Below, in pieces: positions 53,214 to 62,328 of a stretch of 64,000 nucleotides of DNA. The DNA is from Acidimicrobiales bacterium. Its GTDB lineage: Bacteria > Actinomycetota > Acidimicrobiia > Acidimicrobiales > UBA8592. Where the stretch lies: assembly GCA_013912105.1 (NCBI GenBank), contig JACERY010000001.1, positions 186,001 to 250,000 on the forward strand. Direction: 5' to 3'. The notes below the pieces were generated by a model, which worked only from the letters and a program-made list of their open reading frames with translations, searched no databases and was not told the DNA's origin. The translations under genes were made by a program, and so were the position numbers. Every line of letters starts with the position of its first letter. Position 1 is the first letter of the stretch.

Positions 53214-54066
53214 CGAACTTCCCAACACATACAAAAGCCTTAAGTTAAGGCGTAAAGGACGAGCACTCTATGTGACGATAGATAATCCACCCATAAACCT
53301 GATCACAAAATCTCTTTTAGTTGATTTAATAGGCTTTTCTCAATGGGCAGAGAAAGACCGAGAGAGCACAGTTATAATTTTTGAAAGCACAAATCCTGAT
53401 TTTTTTATCGCACATTTTGATGTAGAAGTTCTCCTTGATATTGAGGAGGATTCACGAACTGGACCTATTGATTCGTTAACTGTATTTGATGAGCTGTGCC
53501 TACGATTTCAAAAAATGCCTAAAATAACTATATGTGTTATCAACGGGAGAGTCGGTGGGGGAGGAAGTGAAATAGCAATGTCCTGTGACTTACGCTTCGC
53601 GGCCATTGAGACCGCAGTAATGAATCAGATGGAAGTACCCATCGGCATTATCCCTGGCGGCGGCGGAACGCAGAGGTTACCTCACCTCATTGGATACCCC
53701 CGAGCATTAGAACTTATAGTTAGTGGATTAGACCTTGATGCAAAAACTGGTGAAAAGTGGGGATACTTTAATAGGTCACTTCCTGCTGAAAAACTTAATG
53801 AATACATTGAGAACTTAGTAAAGAGGATCACTAGTTTTGACCCAAAGGCTGTTCGCTCAGCTAAAGAGGCCCTCCAACTAACTCTTCCAGATTTTACCAA
53901 TGGGCTAGTTGAAGAAAATAATTTATTTAATGAACTAAATCGCTCTACAAAAGGGCGAAATCTCATGCAAAGTTTTTTAAAGATGGGCGGACAAACTAGC
54001 GAACAAGAAAAAAGGATTGAAGATTTTAGTTTAGAAGTCGCTATTCAAGAAGTCTTAAATGGGTAG
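53203..54066 (+). CDS. Enoyl-CoA hydratase/isomerase
   Basis: Crotonase-fold protein of 287 residues from a GTG at 53203. It carries RVGGGGSEIAMSCDLRFAA and MNQMEVPIGIIPGGGGTQRL, so both hydratase glutamates (SEIA and MEVP) are kept, unlike the crotonase at 42659. Likely hydrates enoyl-CoA or isomerises double bases. Overlaps the quinone reductase gene and precedes the acyltransferase by 21 bases. Confidence 0.9.
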   Translation: MSGSELPNTYKSLKLRRKGRALYVTIDNPPINLITKSLLVDLIGFSQWAEKDRESTVIIFESTNPDFFIAHFDVEVLLDIEEDSRTGPIDSLTVFDELCLRFQKMPKITICVINGRVGGGGSEIAMSCDLRFAAIETAVMNQMEVPIGIIPGGGGTQRLPHLIGYPRALELIVSGLDLDAKTGEKWGYFNRSLPAEKLNEYIENLVKRITSFDPKAVRSAKEALQLTLPDFTNGLVEENNLFNELNRSTKGRNLMQSFLKMGGQTSEQEKRIEDFSLEVAIQEVLNG

Positions 54067-54087
54067 CTCCATTACTGAAAGGTTGAA

Positions 54088-54726
54088 ATGAAACCCATTA
54101 AACAAATAAGGTCATTTAGACGAAGCGGAAGATTTATGTTGGTTTTTTCTCGCATCTTTTCACGTCATGATTTCCAAGAAGATTTCGAAATACCAGAAAA
54201 CACGCCAATTCTTTTTGCAGCAAATCATCGTAGCTTCTTTGATGTCATTATTGCGTGGGCATTCTTTTCAAAAAGTGGGGTTAATTGTCATTGCCTTATA
54301 CGAGCTGATCTATTTAAAAAACCATTAATTGGGCCATGGTTGCACCGCAATGGTTGTATACCTGCATCTAAAGCGAATCGTTCTGAAGCAGAAGAGCGTG
54401 CAATCACTGAACTTAATTCAGGTTACGCAGTTGCGATTATGCCAGAAGGAAAATTAGTGCCTGCGCATGAGAGACCTAATGGAGTGGGCCAAGGAAGGCC
54501 AGGAATTTCAAGAATTGCCCGAGCTACCGGGGCAACTATTGTCCCCGTTGCTATAACCGGAAGCGATACTGTTTGGCCGTTAGGTAAAGCGTTTCCCATC
54601 CCAAGATTTAGAAAACCTTTGATCAAAGTCCGATTTGGGAAACCTTTTCAACTTGAGAGTGACGATGATATTAAAAATGTTGAAACTATTATGACAAATA
54701 TAAAAGTTCTTCTCTCAAAGATGTAA
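54088..54726 (+). CDS. 1-acyl-glycerol-3-phosphate acyltransferase (PlsC-like)
   Basis: A 212-residue lysophospholipid acyltransferase. It has the catalytic NHRSFFD (NHxxxxD) near residue 48 and MPEGKLVP in place of the usual EGTR, then IVPVAITGSD. This substitution (Glu-Gly-Lys) still keeps the key Glu-Gly. Last gene of the plus-strand operon; it converges on the aldo/keto reductase 19 bases away. Confidence 0.88.
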   Translation: MKPIKQIRSFRRSGRFMLVFSRIFSRHDFQEDFEIPENTPILFAANHRSFFDVIIAWAFFSKSGVNCHCLIRADLFKKPLIGPWLHRNGCIPASKANRSEAEERAITELNSGYAVAIMPEGKLVPAHERPNGVGQGRPGISRIARATGATIVPVAITGSDTVWPLGKAFPIPRFRKPLIKVRFGKPFQLESDDDIKNVETIMTNIKVLLSKM

Positions 54727-54745
54727 CCGATCAAGCAGAGATTGG

Positions 54746-55738
54746 CTACCGAGATTCGTCGCCCATTCGAAATTCAATGGTTAAATCATCAACTGTCTTC
54801 AAGAGGTCATCCTCAAGAGGGAAATTAACAGCATTAATAGCATCATCTAGTTGAGAGGGTTTTGTTGCTCCGATAATAGGTGAAGTTATAACAGGATTAG
54901 CTAGCACCCATCCAACTGCTAAATGAGCTAGAGTAATCCCAGCTTCAGAAGCAAGCGGCTTTAAAGCGTCGACCACATCGTGTTTCTGATCACTCCAATA
55001 TCTTTCTAGGTATCTATCCCCTTGGCCACCCTCTAAGGTAAATCTAGAACCTTCATCAGGTGCTTCTCGTTTATGCTTACCGGTTAAGAAACCACCTGCG
55101 AGCGGGTTATACGGGATAACTCCTATTTCTGAATAGTTACATAGCTCTAAAAGTTCACGCTCAGGTTGGCGGAATAACAGATTGTATCTAGGTTGAACAG
55201 AGTCGAATCTAATTGATGATGCTTTTTCAGACTCGCCAATTGTAAGTGCCAAAAGCCAAGACGGATAATTAGAACAACCAGCGTAGAGAATTTTTCCCTG
55301 CCGTACAAGATCATCCAAAGCCCCTAGAGTTTCTTCGATAGGGGTTTCGTAATCTGGGAAATGAACCTGATAAAGATCAATATAGTCAGTTTTTAGACGG
55401 CGCAAAGAAGCATCGACGGAGTCCTTTATATTCCGACGACTTGACCCACCCTGCCAAGGTTTACTTCCAGTTGGTGCCCAAAATTTTGTGGCTAGAACGA
55501 TCTCTTCTCTTTTATCCTTAATCCAGCGACCTATTATATTTTCTGTTTCTCCTACTAAGTCTGGTTTACCGTTAGCAGGATAAATGTCTGCGGTGTCAAT
55601 AAAAGAGATCCCAGATTCAAACGCATAATCAAGTATTTCATGAGAGAGAGTTTCTTCACATTGATTTCCGAACGTCATAGTCCCCAGACATAAACGAGAA
55701 ACTTTAAGGCCAGTTCTTCCTAATCTTTTGTGCTGCAT
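54746..55738 (-). CDS. Aldo/keto reductase
   Basis: A 330-residue AKR barrel. The tetrad is visible: Asp and Tyr in FIDTADIY, Lys in VLATKFW, His in YQVHFPD. KVSRLCLGTMTFG opens the protein. NADPH-dependent reduction of aldehydes or ketones. Last gene of a three-gene minus operon (MaoC, flavoprotein, AKR), 19 bases after the flavoprotein stop. Confidence 0.92.
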   Translation of the reverse strand: MQHKRLGRTGLKVSRLCLGTMTFGNQCEETLSHEILDYAFESGISFIDTADIYPANGKPDLVGETENIIGRWIKDKREEIVLATKFWAPTGSKPWQGGSSRRNIKDSVDASLRRLKTDYIDLYQVHFPDYETPIEETLGALDDLVRQGKILYAGCSNYPSWLLALTIGESEKASSIRFDSVQPRYNLLFRQPERELLELCNYSEIGVIPYNPLAGGFLTGKHKREAPDEGSRFTLEGGQGDRYLERYWSDQKHDVVDALKPLASEAGITLAHLAVGWVLANPVITSPIIGATKPSQLDDAINAVNFPLEDDLLKTVDDLTIEFRMGDESR

Positions 55739-55757
55739 TTGTTACTTCCTTTTCTGG

Positions 55758-56135
55758 TTAGACAGGCTTGCAATCTGAAACACAGTTACCTGCTGCGCCT
55801 GGAGAACTCAGTTCGGCAGTTCGGTGTAAAATTGCAGAATTTGAGTGAAATTTCCATTGACCAGCATCGTCTTCAAATTTTTCCATAATCCCATCAACTA
55901 TTAGATTGTAGCCACCACTTTTATTTGGAGGCCATAGAAGGGAACAGTTAGGGTTTTGCTCAATATTTTTTGTGCTTTTCTTGCCTATATTAAACACTAG
56001 GCTTCGTTCAATAATTTCAAACTTAGAATGGGTTACGTGGGGATGCCCTGACAGGCCAGAACTTATCAAATAAGTTACTAACCCAAAATCTTGAATTGTG
56101 CAGATTAAATCTTTTAAATCGACAGGTACACTCAT
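55758..56135 (-). CDS. Pyridoxamine-phosphate-oxidase-like split-barrel flavoprotein
   Basis: A 125-residue FMN/F420-binding split-barrel protein. Start ATG at 56135 overlaps the MaoC stop (ATGA). LVTYLISSGLSGHPHVTH, VFNIGKKSTKNIEQNPNCSLLWPP are family-typical strand patterns. The C-terminus carries an unusual NCVSDC cysteine pair. Activity unknown; could be an F420 or FMN reductase. Confidence 0.75.
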   Translation of the reverse strand: MSVPVDLKDLICTIQDFGLVTYLISSGLSGHPHVTHSKFEIIERSLVFNIGKKSTKNIEQNPNCSLLWPPNKSGGYNLIVDGIMEKFEDDAGQWKFHSNSAILHRTAELSSPGAAGNCVSDCKPV

Positions 56136-56605
56136 GCGAAAACGGTTCGACCAATCCATTCCGCAATTAAAGCCGGTTTTTCTTGCCCTTCAATTTCTAC
56201 GGTCATCATTCTTGTTAAATCTACTGAACTCCCTTTGATAACAACGTCAACAGCTTGTGAAGTTGCACGAATACGTGAGCCCGCAGGGACAGGGTTTAAA
56301 AATCTTACTTTATTTAGCCCATAATTGATCCCCATCAGTACACCATCAAGGCGCGGAGATTCTATAGGGATAGTTGTTGAAAGATGAACCAACATCGAGA
56401 GCGTCAAAAATCCATGAGCGACAGTACCACCAAATGGTGTTTGCGCTGCTTTTTCTGGATCAATGTGAATAAATTGATGATCGAGCGTTGTGTCTGCAAA
56501 ATCATTAATTCGTTCCTGTGTAAGTTCAAACCATTCACCAGTAGCTGCCTCATTACCCACGGTTACCAACATTGCTTCATATGCTTTTTGAGCATTTTCA
56601 CTCAT
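56132..56605 (-). CDS. MaoC-family hydratase, single hot-dog
   Basis: A 157-residue (R)-specific enoyl-CoA hydratase-like protein. It has the D-x-x-x-x-H catalytic pattern in TTLDHQFIHIDPEKA and the GTVAHGFLTLSML strand. First gene of the three-gene operon with the split-barrel flavoprotein and aldo/keto reductase. Divergent from the TIGR03086 gene; the 126-base gap contains an 8-bp inverted repeat, AGACCTTG (56635) / CAAGGTCT (56700), with a long centre. Confidence 0.9.
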   Translation of the reverse strand: MSENAQKAYEAMLVTVGNEAATGEWFELTQERINDFADTTLDHQFIHIDPEKAAQTPFGGTVAHGFLTLSMLVHLSTTIPIESPRLDGVLMGINYGLNKVRFLNPVPAGSRIRATSQAVDVVIKGSSVDLTRMMTVEIEGQEKPALIAEWIGRTVFA

Positions 56606-56731
56606 ATTTCCTCCAAGTCCTCATATACGAGATTAGACCTTGAATCACCAAGACAGAAATTTAAACAAGCCACATTGCGTAAATAACCTTTGGGTCATGC
56701 AAGGTCTTAAATTTTCTGGTATCCATTTCTT

Positions 56732-57337
56732 GTGACTTCTTTTACTGATCCACTTCATATTCTTGATTTAGCCCAGACGCGAGCTGCTTTAGCAATTGCT
56801 TCTTTAGACGGTGAGCAACTAGATTTACCCACGCCATGTGATGCATGGTCAGTACGTGATGTTATTAACAAATTGATAGCATCGACTCTTCTCTTTGCTT
56901 CCTTTGGTCGGAGAGAGCAAGGTGACCCCAGGCTTGATCTCATCCACCCCAAAGAGATGCTAGGAAATGATCCTCTGGGAGCTTATTCAGCTGCAGCTAC
57001 TTCATGTAGGGATGCTTGGCGAGTACCTGGAGCGCTAGATGGTATGGCAACCTCAACTATTGGAGAAGCAAAAGCCCATTCTGTACTCAACGCTAGGATC
57101 TTCGATACAACTATTCTTTCTTGGGATATCACTGTTGCGACTAGTCTCCCATGCCTTGTTGATGCGGAGCAGGGAACGTATGTTCTGCGCGTCGCTAAAG
57201 CGCTGGTTCCAGCAGTAAGGTCACATAACAAAGAACGCTATAAAGAACCTGTTGCAATTAAGGAGGATGCTTCAATACTAGAGCAACTGATAGCAGTAAC
57301 TGGCCGAGACCCACAATGGAAACCAAAGCCTACATAG
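56732..57337 (+). CDS. TIGR03086/DinB-like protein with lost metal ligands
   Basis: A 201-residue member of the mycothiol-dependent maleylpyruvate isomerase/DinB superfamily. TPCDAWSVRDVINKL matches the family opening TPCxxWxVRDLxxH, but the His is Lys (NKL). The second usual His (DxxxHxWDLA) reads DTTILSWDIT with Leu in its place. Hence the metal site is probably gone. GTG start at 56732; no ribosome site. Monocistronic. Confidence 0.75.
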   Translation: MTSFTDPLHILDLAQTRAALAIASLDGEQLDLPTPCDAWSVRDVINKLIASTLLFASFGRREQGDPRLDLIHPKEMLGNDPLGAYSAAATSCRDAWRVPGALDGMATSTIGEAKAHSVLNARIFDTTILSWDITVATSLPCLVDAEQGTYVLRVAKALVPAVRSHNKERYKEPVAIKEDASILEQLIAVTGRDPQWKPKPT

Positions 57338-57355
57338 TCATAAGTTAAAAGTAAA

Positions 57356-58585
57356 CTAGCTTCTCGGAACTTCGATCCATGGAACTTCTTTATCAACTCG
57401 AGGTTCGCCTGGTAGACCCAAGACTTGTTCTCCAAGAATATTTCTCATGATTTCAGAAGTTCCACCTTCAATTGAATTTGCACGAACTCTTAAGAAGGCA
57501 TAACGAGGACCATGTATAGATCCATCTGTTGATAGAAGCTCTGGCCTTCTGAAGGTGTAATCATAATCTATCTGACCTTCGGGACCCATCAAGTCAAGGC
57601 ATAATTCATAAATGGCCTTATTTAACTCAGCAGATGCCAGTTTTCCTATTGAACCCTCTGGTCCTGGATTTCCAGCCTTAGCAGCAGATGATGCTCTTTG
57701 ATTCGTTAAACGTAAAGTTTCAGCCTTAGTCCAAAGTGACATCAACCTATCTAAGGTAGCTTTATTTTGCATTTCAGGATTTAAAGCCTTCCAGAGTTCT
57801 ACGGCATCTCCGATCGGGCCCATCCCAGGTTTTGATATGCTACCGCCGCCTCCTCCTATAGCTGTCCTTTCATTCATCAACGTAGTTAAAGCAACTCTCC
57901 AGCCTTCTCCAATATCACCAATCCGATTATTATCAGGGATCCGAACTTCAGTCACATATACTTCGTTAAATTCAGCTTCTCCGGTTATCTGCCTGAGGGG
58001 TCTGACTTCAACTCCATCTGCATTCATATCCAGTGCAAAATAAGTCATCCCTTTATGTTTAGGTAGTTCGGGGTTACTTCTTGTCACCAGCATTCCCCAG
58101 TCACCAAGATGTGCAAGAGTGTTCCAAACTTTTTGCCCACTAACAATCCATTCGTCGCCATCCTTTTCAGCTTTACAAGCTAAACCTGCGAAATCGGAAC
58201 CGGCTCCTGGTTCAGAAAAGAGCTGACACCATCTTTCCTCTCCAGTAAACATGGGCTTTAGAAACCGTCTTTTCTGCTCTTCAGAACCATGCGTTGAGAT
58301 TGTTGGCCCTGCTAAAGACATAAAAAAGGTTGTCGGATCTGTTGGTAATGCTCCTGCTTCACGCATACGTCTTTCTATTATCCTTTGAAGGTTTGGACGT
58401 AACCCTAAGCCACCCTGTCCTTCTGGAAAATGTACCCACGCCAATCCAGCATCATATCGCGCTCCGCGAAAGGCTATATTGTCCATTTCTTTAGGGTTGT
58501 GGTTTTGGAGGAATTCGACCACTAATTCAGTTACCTTTTCTTCTTCTTCAGCCCGTTTGCCTAATTTCCCATTCGTAGAGCTCAT
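57356..58585 (-). CDS. Acyl-CoA dehydrogenase (FadE type)
   Basis: A 409-residue acyl-CoA dehydrogenase with CQLFSEPGAGSDFAGLACKA, GQKVWNTLAHLGDWGML and the C-terminal EGGTSEIMRNILGEQVLGLP (canonical ligand pattern). Glu in EGGTSEI is a candidate catalytic base. Chosen start is ATG 58585, because AAGGAG lies nine bases upstream; ATG 58603 would include that site. Third enzyme of this family in the window. It follows tsaD by 96 bases. Confidence 0.93.
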   Translation of the reverse strand: MSSTNGKLGKRAEEEEKVTELVVEFLQNHNPKEMDNIAFRGARYDAGLAWVHFPEGQGGLGLRPNLQRIIERRMREAGALPTDPTTFFMSLAGPTISTHGSEEQKRRFLKPMFTGEERWCQLFSEPGAGSDFAGLACKAEKDGDEWIVSGQKVWNTLAHLGDWGMLVTRSNPELPKHKGMTYFALDMNADGVEVRPLRQITGEAEFNEVYVTEVRIPDNNRIGDIGEGWRVALTTLMNERTAIGGGGGSISKPGMGPIGDAVELWKALNPEMQNKATLDRLMSLWTKAETLRLTNQRASSAAKAGNPGPEGSIGKLASAELNKAIYELCLDLMGPEGQIDYDYTFRRPELLSTDGSIHGPRYAFLRVRANSIEGGTSEIMRNILGEQVLGLPGEPRVDKEVPWIEVPRS

Positions 58586-58681
58586 ATTGGTGTTCTCCTT
58601 CAATTTCTTCAGCGATTCATATGCAGAAAGTAGAATTCCTCTGGTAAAACAAGACTAATCTTGGAAAGAGCGATTTCGCAA

Positions 58682-59680
58682 TTATTCGGGGAGGCGCAGA
58701 TTAGGATCTGCACCAGTGAAAAGACTGCTTGCTCCATCTTTGCAATACCTTCTCCATGCAGCAGCAGCGACCATAGCGGCATTATCCGTGCAATATGATC
58801 GACTCGGAACAAACGATTGCAAACCCTCTTCAAGACAAGTATCTAATATTGCTTCGCGCAGTCGCGAATTAGCTGCAACTCCTCCGCCTATGCATAACCC
58901 TTTAGCATTTATCTCTAAGGCTGCTTTTTTTGCTTTTGTTATAAGCACGTCAACAACTGCTTCTTGAAAAGATGTGGCGATGTCTTCAATAGGTGTTGAC
59001 GGGTTTTTACGAACATAGTTAATCACTGATGTTTTCAAACCGCTGAAACTAAAGTTATATCCCTCATTGAGCATTGGTCTCGGAAAGGCTATATTCGCTT
59101 CACCTGATGCAGCTAATTTATCTATGATGGGACCTCCTGGATATCCAAGACCTAGATACCTAGCGACCTTGTCATAGGCCTCTCCTGCTGCATCATCAAG
59201 AGTCTGACCCAAAATTCTGTACCTTAAATGGTCGTCCATAGCGACTAACATGGTGTGCCCACCTGAAACTAGAAGCACTAATAAGGGCAACTCTAGGTCT
59301 GGTTCTTCCAAGAAACACGAGTAAAGATGGGCCTCGAGATGGTTAACCCCAATAAATGGTTTCTTCCAGACGAGAGCAAGCGATTTTGCTGCGCTTACAC
59401 CCACTAAAAGAGAACCCACTAAACCAGGCCCTCTTGTAGCAGCAACTAGGTCCAAATCATTCTTTTCTATTCCTGCTTCTACCAAAGCTTGAGCAATCAC
59501 TGGGGCTATCAGGTCTACATGAGCTCTACTGGCTATTTCAGGAACTACCCCGCCGTATCTAGCGTGAATATCTACCTGACTACTTACGACAGAAGAAAGG
59601 ACATATTTGCCTTCTGCCACAACAGCAGCCGCAGTTTCATCACAAGATGTTTCAATGGCTAAAACAAGATTTTGGGTCAT
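58682..59680 (-). CDS. tsaD: tRNA N6-threonylcarbamoyladenosine transferase subunit TsaD
   Basis: Catalytic subunit that adds the threonylcarbamoyl group to A37 of ANN-reading tRNAs. The 332-residue ASKHA-fold protein has NHLEAHLYSCF (HxExH metal site), VSGGHTML, GEAYDKVARYLGLGYPGGP and the C-terminal NAAMVAAAAWRR. One base is shared with the rimI stop (TAATG). Last gene of the conserved operon. Confidence 0.96.
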   Translation of the reverse strand: MTQNLVLAIETSCDETAAAVVAEGKYVLSSVVSSQVDIHARYGGVVPEIASRAHVDLIAPVIAQALVEAGIEKNDLDLVAATRGPGLVGSLLVGVSAAKSLALVWKKPFIGVNHLEAHLYSCFLEEPDLELPLLVLLVSGGHTMLVAMDDHLRYRILGQTLDDAAGEAYDKVARYLGLGYPGGPIIDKLAASGEANIAFPRPMLNEGYNFSFSGLKTSVINYVRKNPSTPIEDIATSFQEAVVDVLITKAKKAALEINAKGLCIGGGVAANSRLREAILDTCLEEGLQSFVPSRSYCTDNAAMVAAAAWRRYCKDGASSLFTGADPNLRLPE

Positions 59681-60216
59681 TACGAAACTCCTTGGATATC
59701 GGACTCTAGGGCTAGTAAATTCTCAGCGTGTTGCAATTTTGTCAGAAAACTGGTTTTGGATAAACCATGAAGCCACATTATGAGGGCATCCTCACCGTTG
59801 CTTTGGTAATAACCACGTCTTATACCAACAGGAGCAAAGCCGAATTTTCTATAGAGAGCTTTGGCGGATTCGTTTGACGCTCTTACCTCAAGAGTGACCC
59901 CATCAATCTCTTCAGGCATTTGTATAAGTTCTTTTAATAATGCCTGAAGAAGAAAGCTAGCTACTCCCTGGCTACGAAAGTCAGGTTTTGTGGCGATTGT
60001 CGTGATATGAAAATCTTTCTCTATGACAAGTCCACCGACGTAGCCTATCAATTGCTCTTTCAAGGAAACAGCTAGATAAACCCTATCTGAACGTGACAAC
60101 TCTTTCTCCCACAATGTTCTTGTCCAAGCTTCTACGAACGACACTGCATCAATACTCATAATAGAATCTATGTCGGCTGGAGTTAAAGCTCGGATATTAA
60201 CCTGATCTATCTTCAT
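59680..60216 (-). CDS. rimI: Ribosomal-protein-alanine N-acetyltransferase
   Basis: A 178-residue GNAT acetyltransferase acting on ribosomal protein S18 (RimI-like). Acetyl-CoA-binding motif A reads ATKPDFRSQGVASFLLQALL, and motif B EVRASNESAKALYRKFGFAPVG. The position between tsaB and tsaD is typical. ATGA overlap with tsaB. Substrate may differ from E. coli because GNATs diverge quickly. Confidence 0.93.
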   Translation of the reverse strand: MKIDQVNIRALTPADIDSIMSIDAVSFVEAWTRTLWEKELSRSDRVYLAVSLKEQLIGYVGGLVIEKDFHITTIATKPDFRSQGVASFLLQALLKELIQMPEEIDGVTLEVRASNESAKALYRKFGFAPVGIRRGYYQSNGEDALIMWLHGLSKTSFLTKLQHAENLLALESDIQGVS

Positions 60217-60914
60217 TCAAATCGCCTTTGCTGCATATTTAATTCAAGCGCATCTGGCTTTCTTAGATACAAGGGTTTTAACTCTGAAGGGTTGACAAAG
60301 TCTTCTCGTAAGGCCTTAGCGTGAGCTAACTGAACTAACGATGCTGCTGAAGGGTACGCCAATCCAGGTTCTGCAGCTTCAACTCTTTTCAAATCTGAAA
60401 AATGGTCAGCATAACGAAGCGCCCCATCGCCAACTAGTAGGGTTTCATTTTTCTGCGCTTGAAGTTCTGCTGATAGATCTTCTGGCGAACTAACGATTGG
60501 ATCGGTAACTCTTTGAATTCCTGCAGGAACTTGCCTGTAACTGGCGTGAAAGATTTCCCCTCTGCGCGCATCTATTGCAGCAACAATTAGTTTTGGACAA
60601 TGCCGAACAGGATAAGCAATTAAGTCAAGACTAGATACTCCAATCATGGGAATTCCTAGTCCAAAAGCAACTGAAATCGCAGCAGCAACTCCAACTCTGA
60701 GACCTGTATACAGACCGGGGCCTATATCCACAGCAACGACACTTATTTCATCAAGTTCAATACGAGCCTGTTTCCTAATAAAATCTATTTGCGGAGTCAG
60801 ATTCTCAGCGTGTCGTTTACCGCGTGACGAATGTGCCGATGCAAGTACGCCTTCGTGTCCCCCAATTGCGCAACCAACCTGTGAGGTTGCGCTTTCTATA
60901 CCTAATATTAACAT
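60213..60914 (-). CDS. tsaB: tRNA threonylcarbamoyladenosine biosynthesis protein TsaB
   Basis: Inactive ASKHA paralog that bridges TsaD and TsaE in t6A synthesis. It has the N-terminal MLILGIESATSQVGCAIG and VAVDIGPGLYTGLRVGVAAA, both standard. 233 residues from the ATG at 60914, just two bases after the tsaE stop. An ATG at 60929 is in frame but overlaps tsaE, and the family begins at MLILG. Confidence 0.94.
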   Translation of the reverse strand: MLILGIESATSQVGCAIGGHEGVLASAHSSRGKRHAENLTPQIDFIRKQARIELDEISVVAVDIGPGLYTGLRVGVAAAISVAFGLGIPMIGVSSLDLIAYPVRHCPKLIVAAIDARRGEIFHASYRQVPAGIQRVTDPIVSSPEDLSAELQAQKNETLLVGDGALRYADHFSDLKRVEAAEPGLAYPSAASLVQLAHAKALREDFVNPSELKPLYLRKPDALELNMQQRRFE

Positions 60915-60916
60915 GC

Positions 60917-61396
60917 TCAGTTTTCCCAATTCTTTAGGCTTTGCTGCAATTCATTAATGCGCTCATTCCATTTCCGGCCAGATGGAGAAATATTAATAAC
61001 TCTTTCGGAATCACTATCTCCATACTCTAAGCATATTTCTAGATGCTCTTTAGGTAGAGCTGAGATAATTTGATCTCCCCACTCAATCAGCGTCACTGAA
61101 TTACCTTCAAACAATTCTGGTAAAGCTAAGTCTCTTACTTCTTCTATTTGTTCTAAACGGTAAACATCTAGGTGATGCATTTGCATTTGACCTTTATATT
61201 CTCTGGCTAAAGTAAAAGTAGGACTAGTAATTGGCTCTTCAATACCGAGTGCTTTCCCAAAACCTTGAGCAAAAGCAGTCTTACCTGCCCCCAATCCACC
61301 AACAAGAAGAATCAAATCTCCGGCAGAGGTTAGCCCTGCTATTTGCGACGCGATTTCGTGGGTTTCTCTTAGAGATGTTGCTTTTAGTTTGATCAC
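60917..61396 (-). CDS. tsaE: tRNA threonylcarbamoyladenosine biosynthesis ATPase TsaE
   Basis: Small P-loop ATPase (159 residues), part of t6A synthesis. Walker A GGLGAGKTAF at about 33-42, then TSPTFTLAREY and the YRLEQIEEVRDLALPELFEG region with LIEWGD. The C-terminal 30 residues are poorly conserved. Separated by 64 bases from the P1 peptidase gene upstream, on the same strand. Confidence 0.96.
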   Translation of the reverse strand: MIKLKATSLRETHEIASQIAGLTSAGDLILLVGGLGAGKTAFAQGFGKALGIEEPITSPTFTLAREYKGQMQMHHLDVYRLEQIEEVRDLALPELFEGNSVTLIEWGDQIISALPKEHLEICLEYGDSDSERVINISPSGRKWNERINELQQSLKNWEN

Positions 61397-61460
61397 GCTT
61401 TTAGGTTAGTCCTTGAAAGCCAAAGAATTGTTTAAGAGATTAGTTAGTCAGTAAGAATTT

Positions 61461-62315
61461 TTAGAGATTCGCGACACTTCTTATCGCTGACTCAACTACA
61501 AGAGTTGTGAGCGCCCGGATAGTTCCAAGGTCCGAATCAACTTCTCCGGTAGCTGCAAAAATTACAGCATCTCCATCCGCACTAGTGTGTGAAGGAAATA
61601 GCGCGCGTGCATACCCATCATGAGCACTTTGACTAGCTAAGAAACACTCTTCTTTGTTGAGTTTCGCATTAGTAGCCACAACTCCTATTGTCGTGTTCTC
61701 GAAAGGACGTGTGGCAGGAAACGCAAAATCACCTTTCTGTACTAAATTAGAAACAGTTCCATCGTCAATATCTCCACTTGCATTTACTGCGATCAAACAA
61801 GCCACAACTAGTTCCCCTTCTCGGAGGACCTCCCCTCCGAGACCCCCGGTTTGGGCAAATTCTTTACCCCGCCACTTAGAGACTGTCGCACCAGTACCTG
61901 CACCTACTCTTCCCAGATCAGTTGTATCTGAAGCATTCTTTGCTGCTTCCTTCCCTTCTCCAGAACTAGGTCTAACCTTCGCGCTACCGACACCAAGGTC
62001 AAATAGAGAGAGACCAACAACTATAGGAACTCGACCATATCCTGTCTGAAACCCTATTCCTTCAGATTCCAAGTATTCCATTACACCTTCACAAGCTGCT
62101 AGGCCAAAAGCTGACCCCCCAGATAAGACAACGGCATTAACCTCGTCAACAAGTCGGCTGGGGTCCAAGAGTGAGAAGTCTCGTGTAGCTGGGGCCCCTC
62201 CACGTATTTCTCCTGAGGCTATAGTGTTCTCAGGAAAGAGAATAACCGTACAACCAGTAGCCGCTTTATTATCAGACCATTGCCCTACTTTTATTCCTTT
62301 GATTTCAGTAAGCAT
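61461..62315 (-). CDS. P1 (DmpA/BapA-like) family peptidase
   Basis: A 284-residue N-terminal-nucleophile hydrolase related to beta-peptidyl aminopeptidases and L-aminopeptidase D-Ala-esterase. It shows GCTVILFPE, RGGAPATRDFSLL, VLSGGSAFGLAA, GYGRVPIVV and VGAGTGATVSKW. The nucleophile expected after autoproteolysis lies in the later VVATNAKLNKEE region, where a plain Thr/Ser is not obvious. It could therefore be a non-cleaving relative. Between alr and tsaE, so probably in the same operon. Confidence 0.88.
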   Translation of the reverse strand: MLTEIKGIKVGQWSDNKAATGCTVILFPENTIASGEIRGGAPATRDFSLLDPSRLVDEVNAVVLSGGSAFGLAACEGVMEYLESEGIGFQTGYGRVPIVVGLSLFDLGVGSAKVRPSSGEGKEAAKNASDTTDLGRVGAGTGATVSKWRGKEFAQTGGLGGEVLREGELVVACLIAVNASGDIDDGTVSNLVQKGDFAFPATRPFENTTIGVVATNAKLNKEECFLASQSAHDGYARALFPSHTSADGDAVIFAATGEVDSDLGTIRALTTLVVESAIRSVANL

Positions 62316-62328
62316 TTACAAGCTCTCT

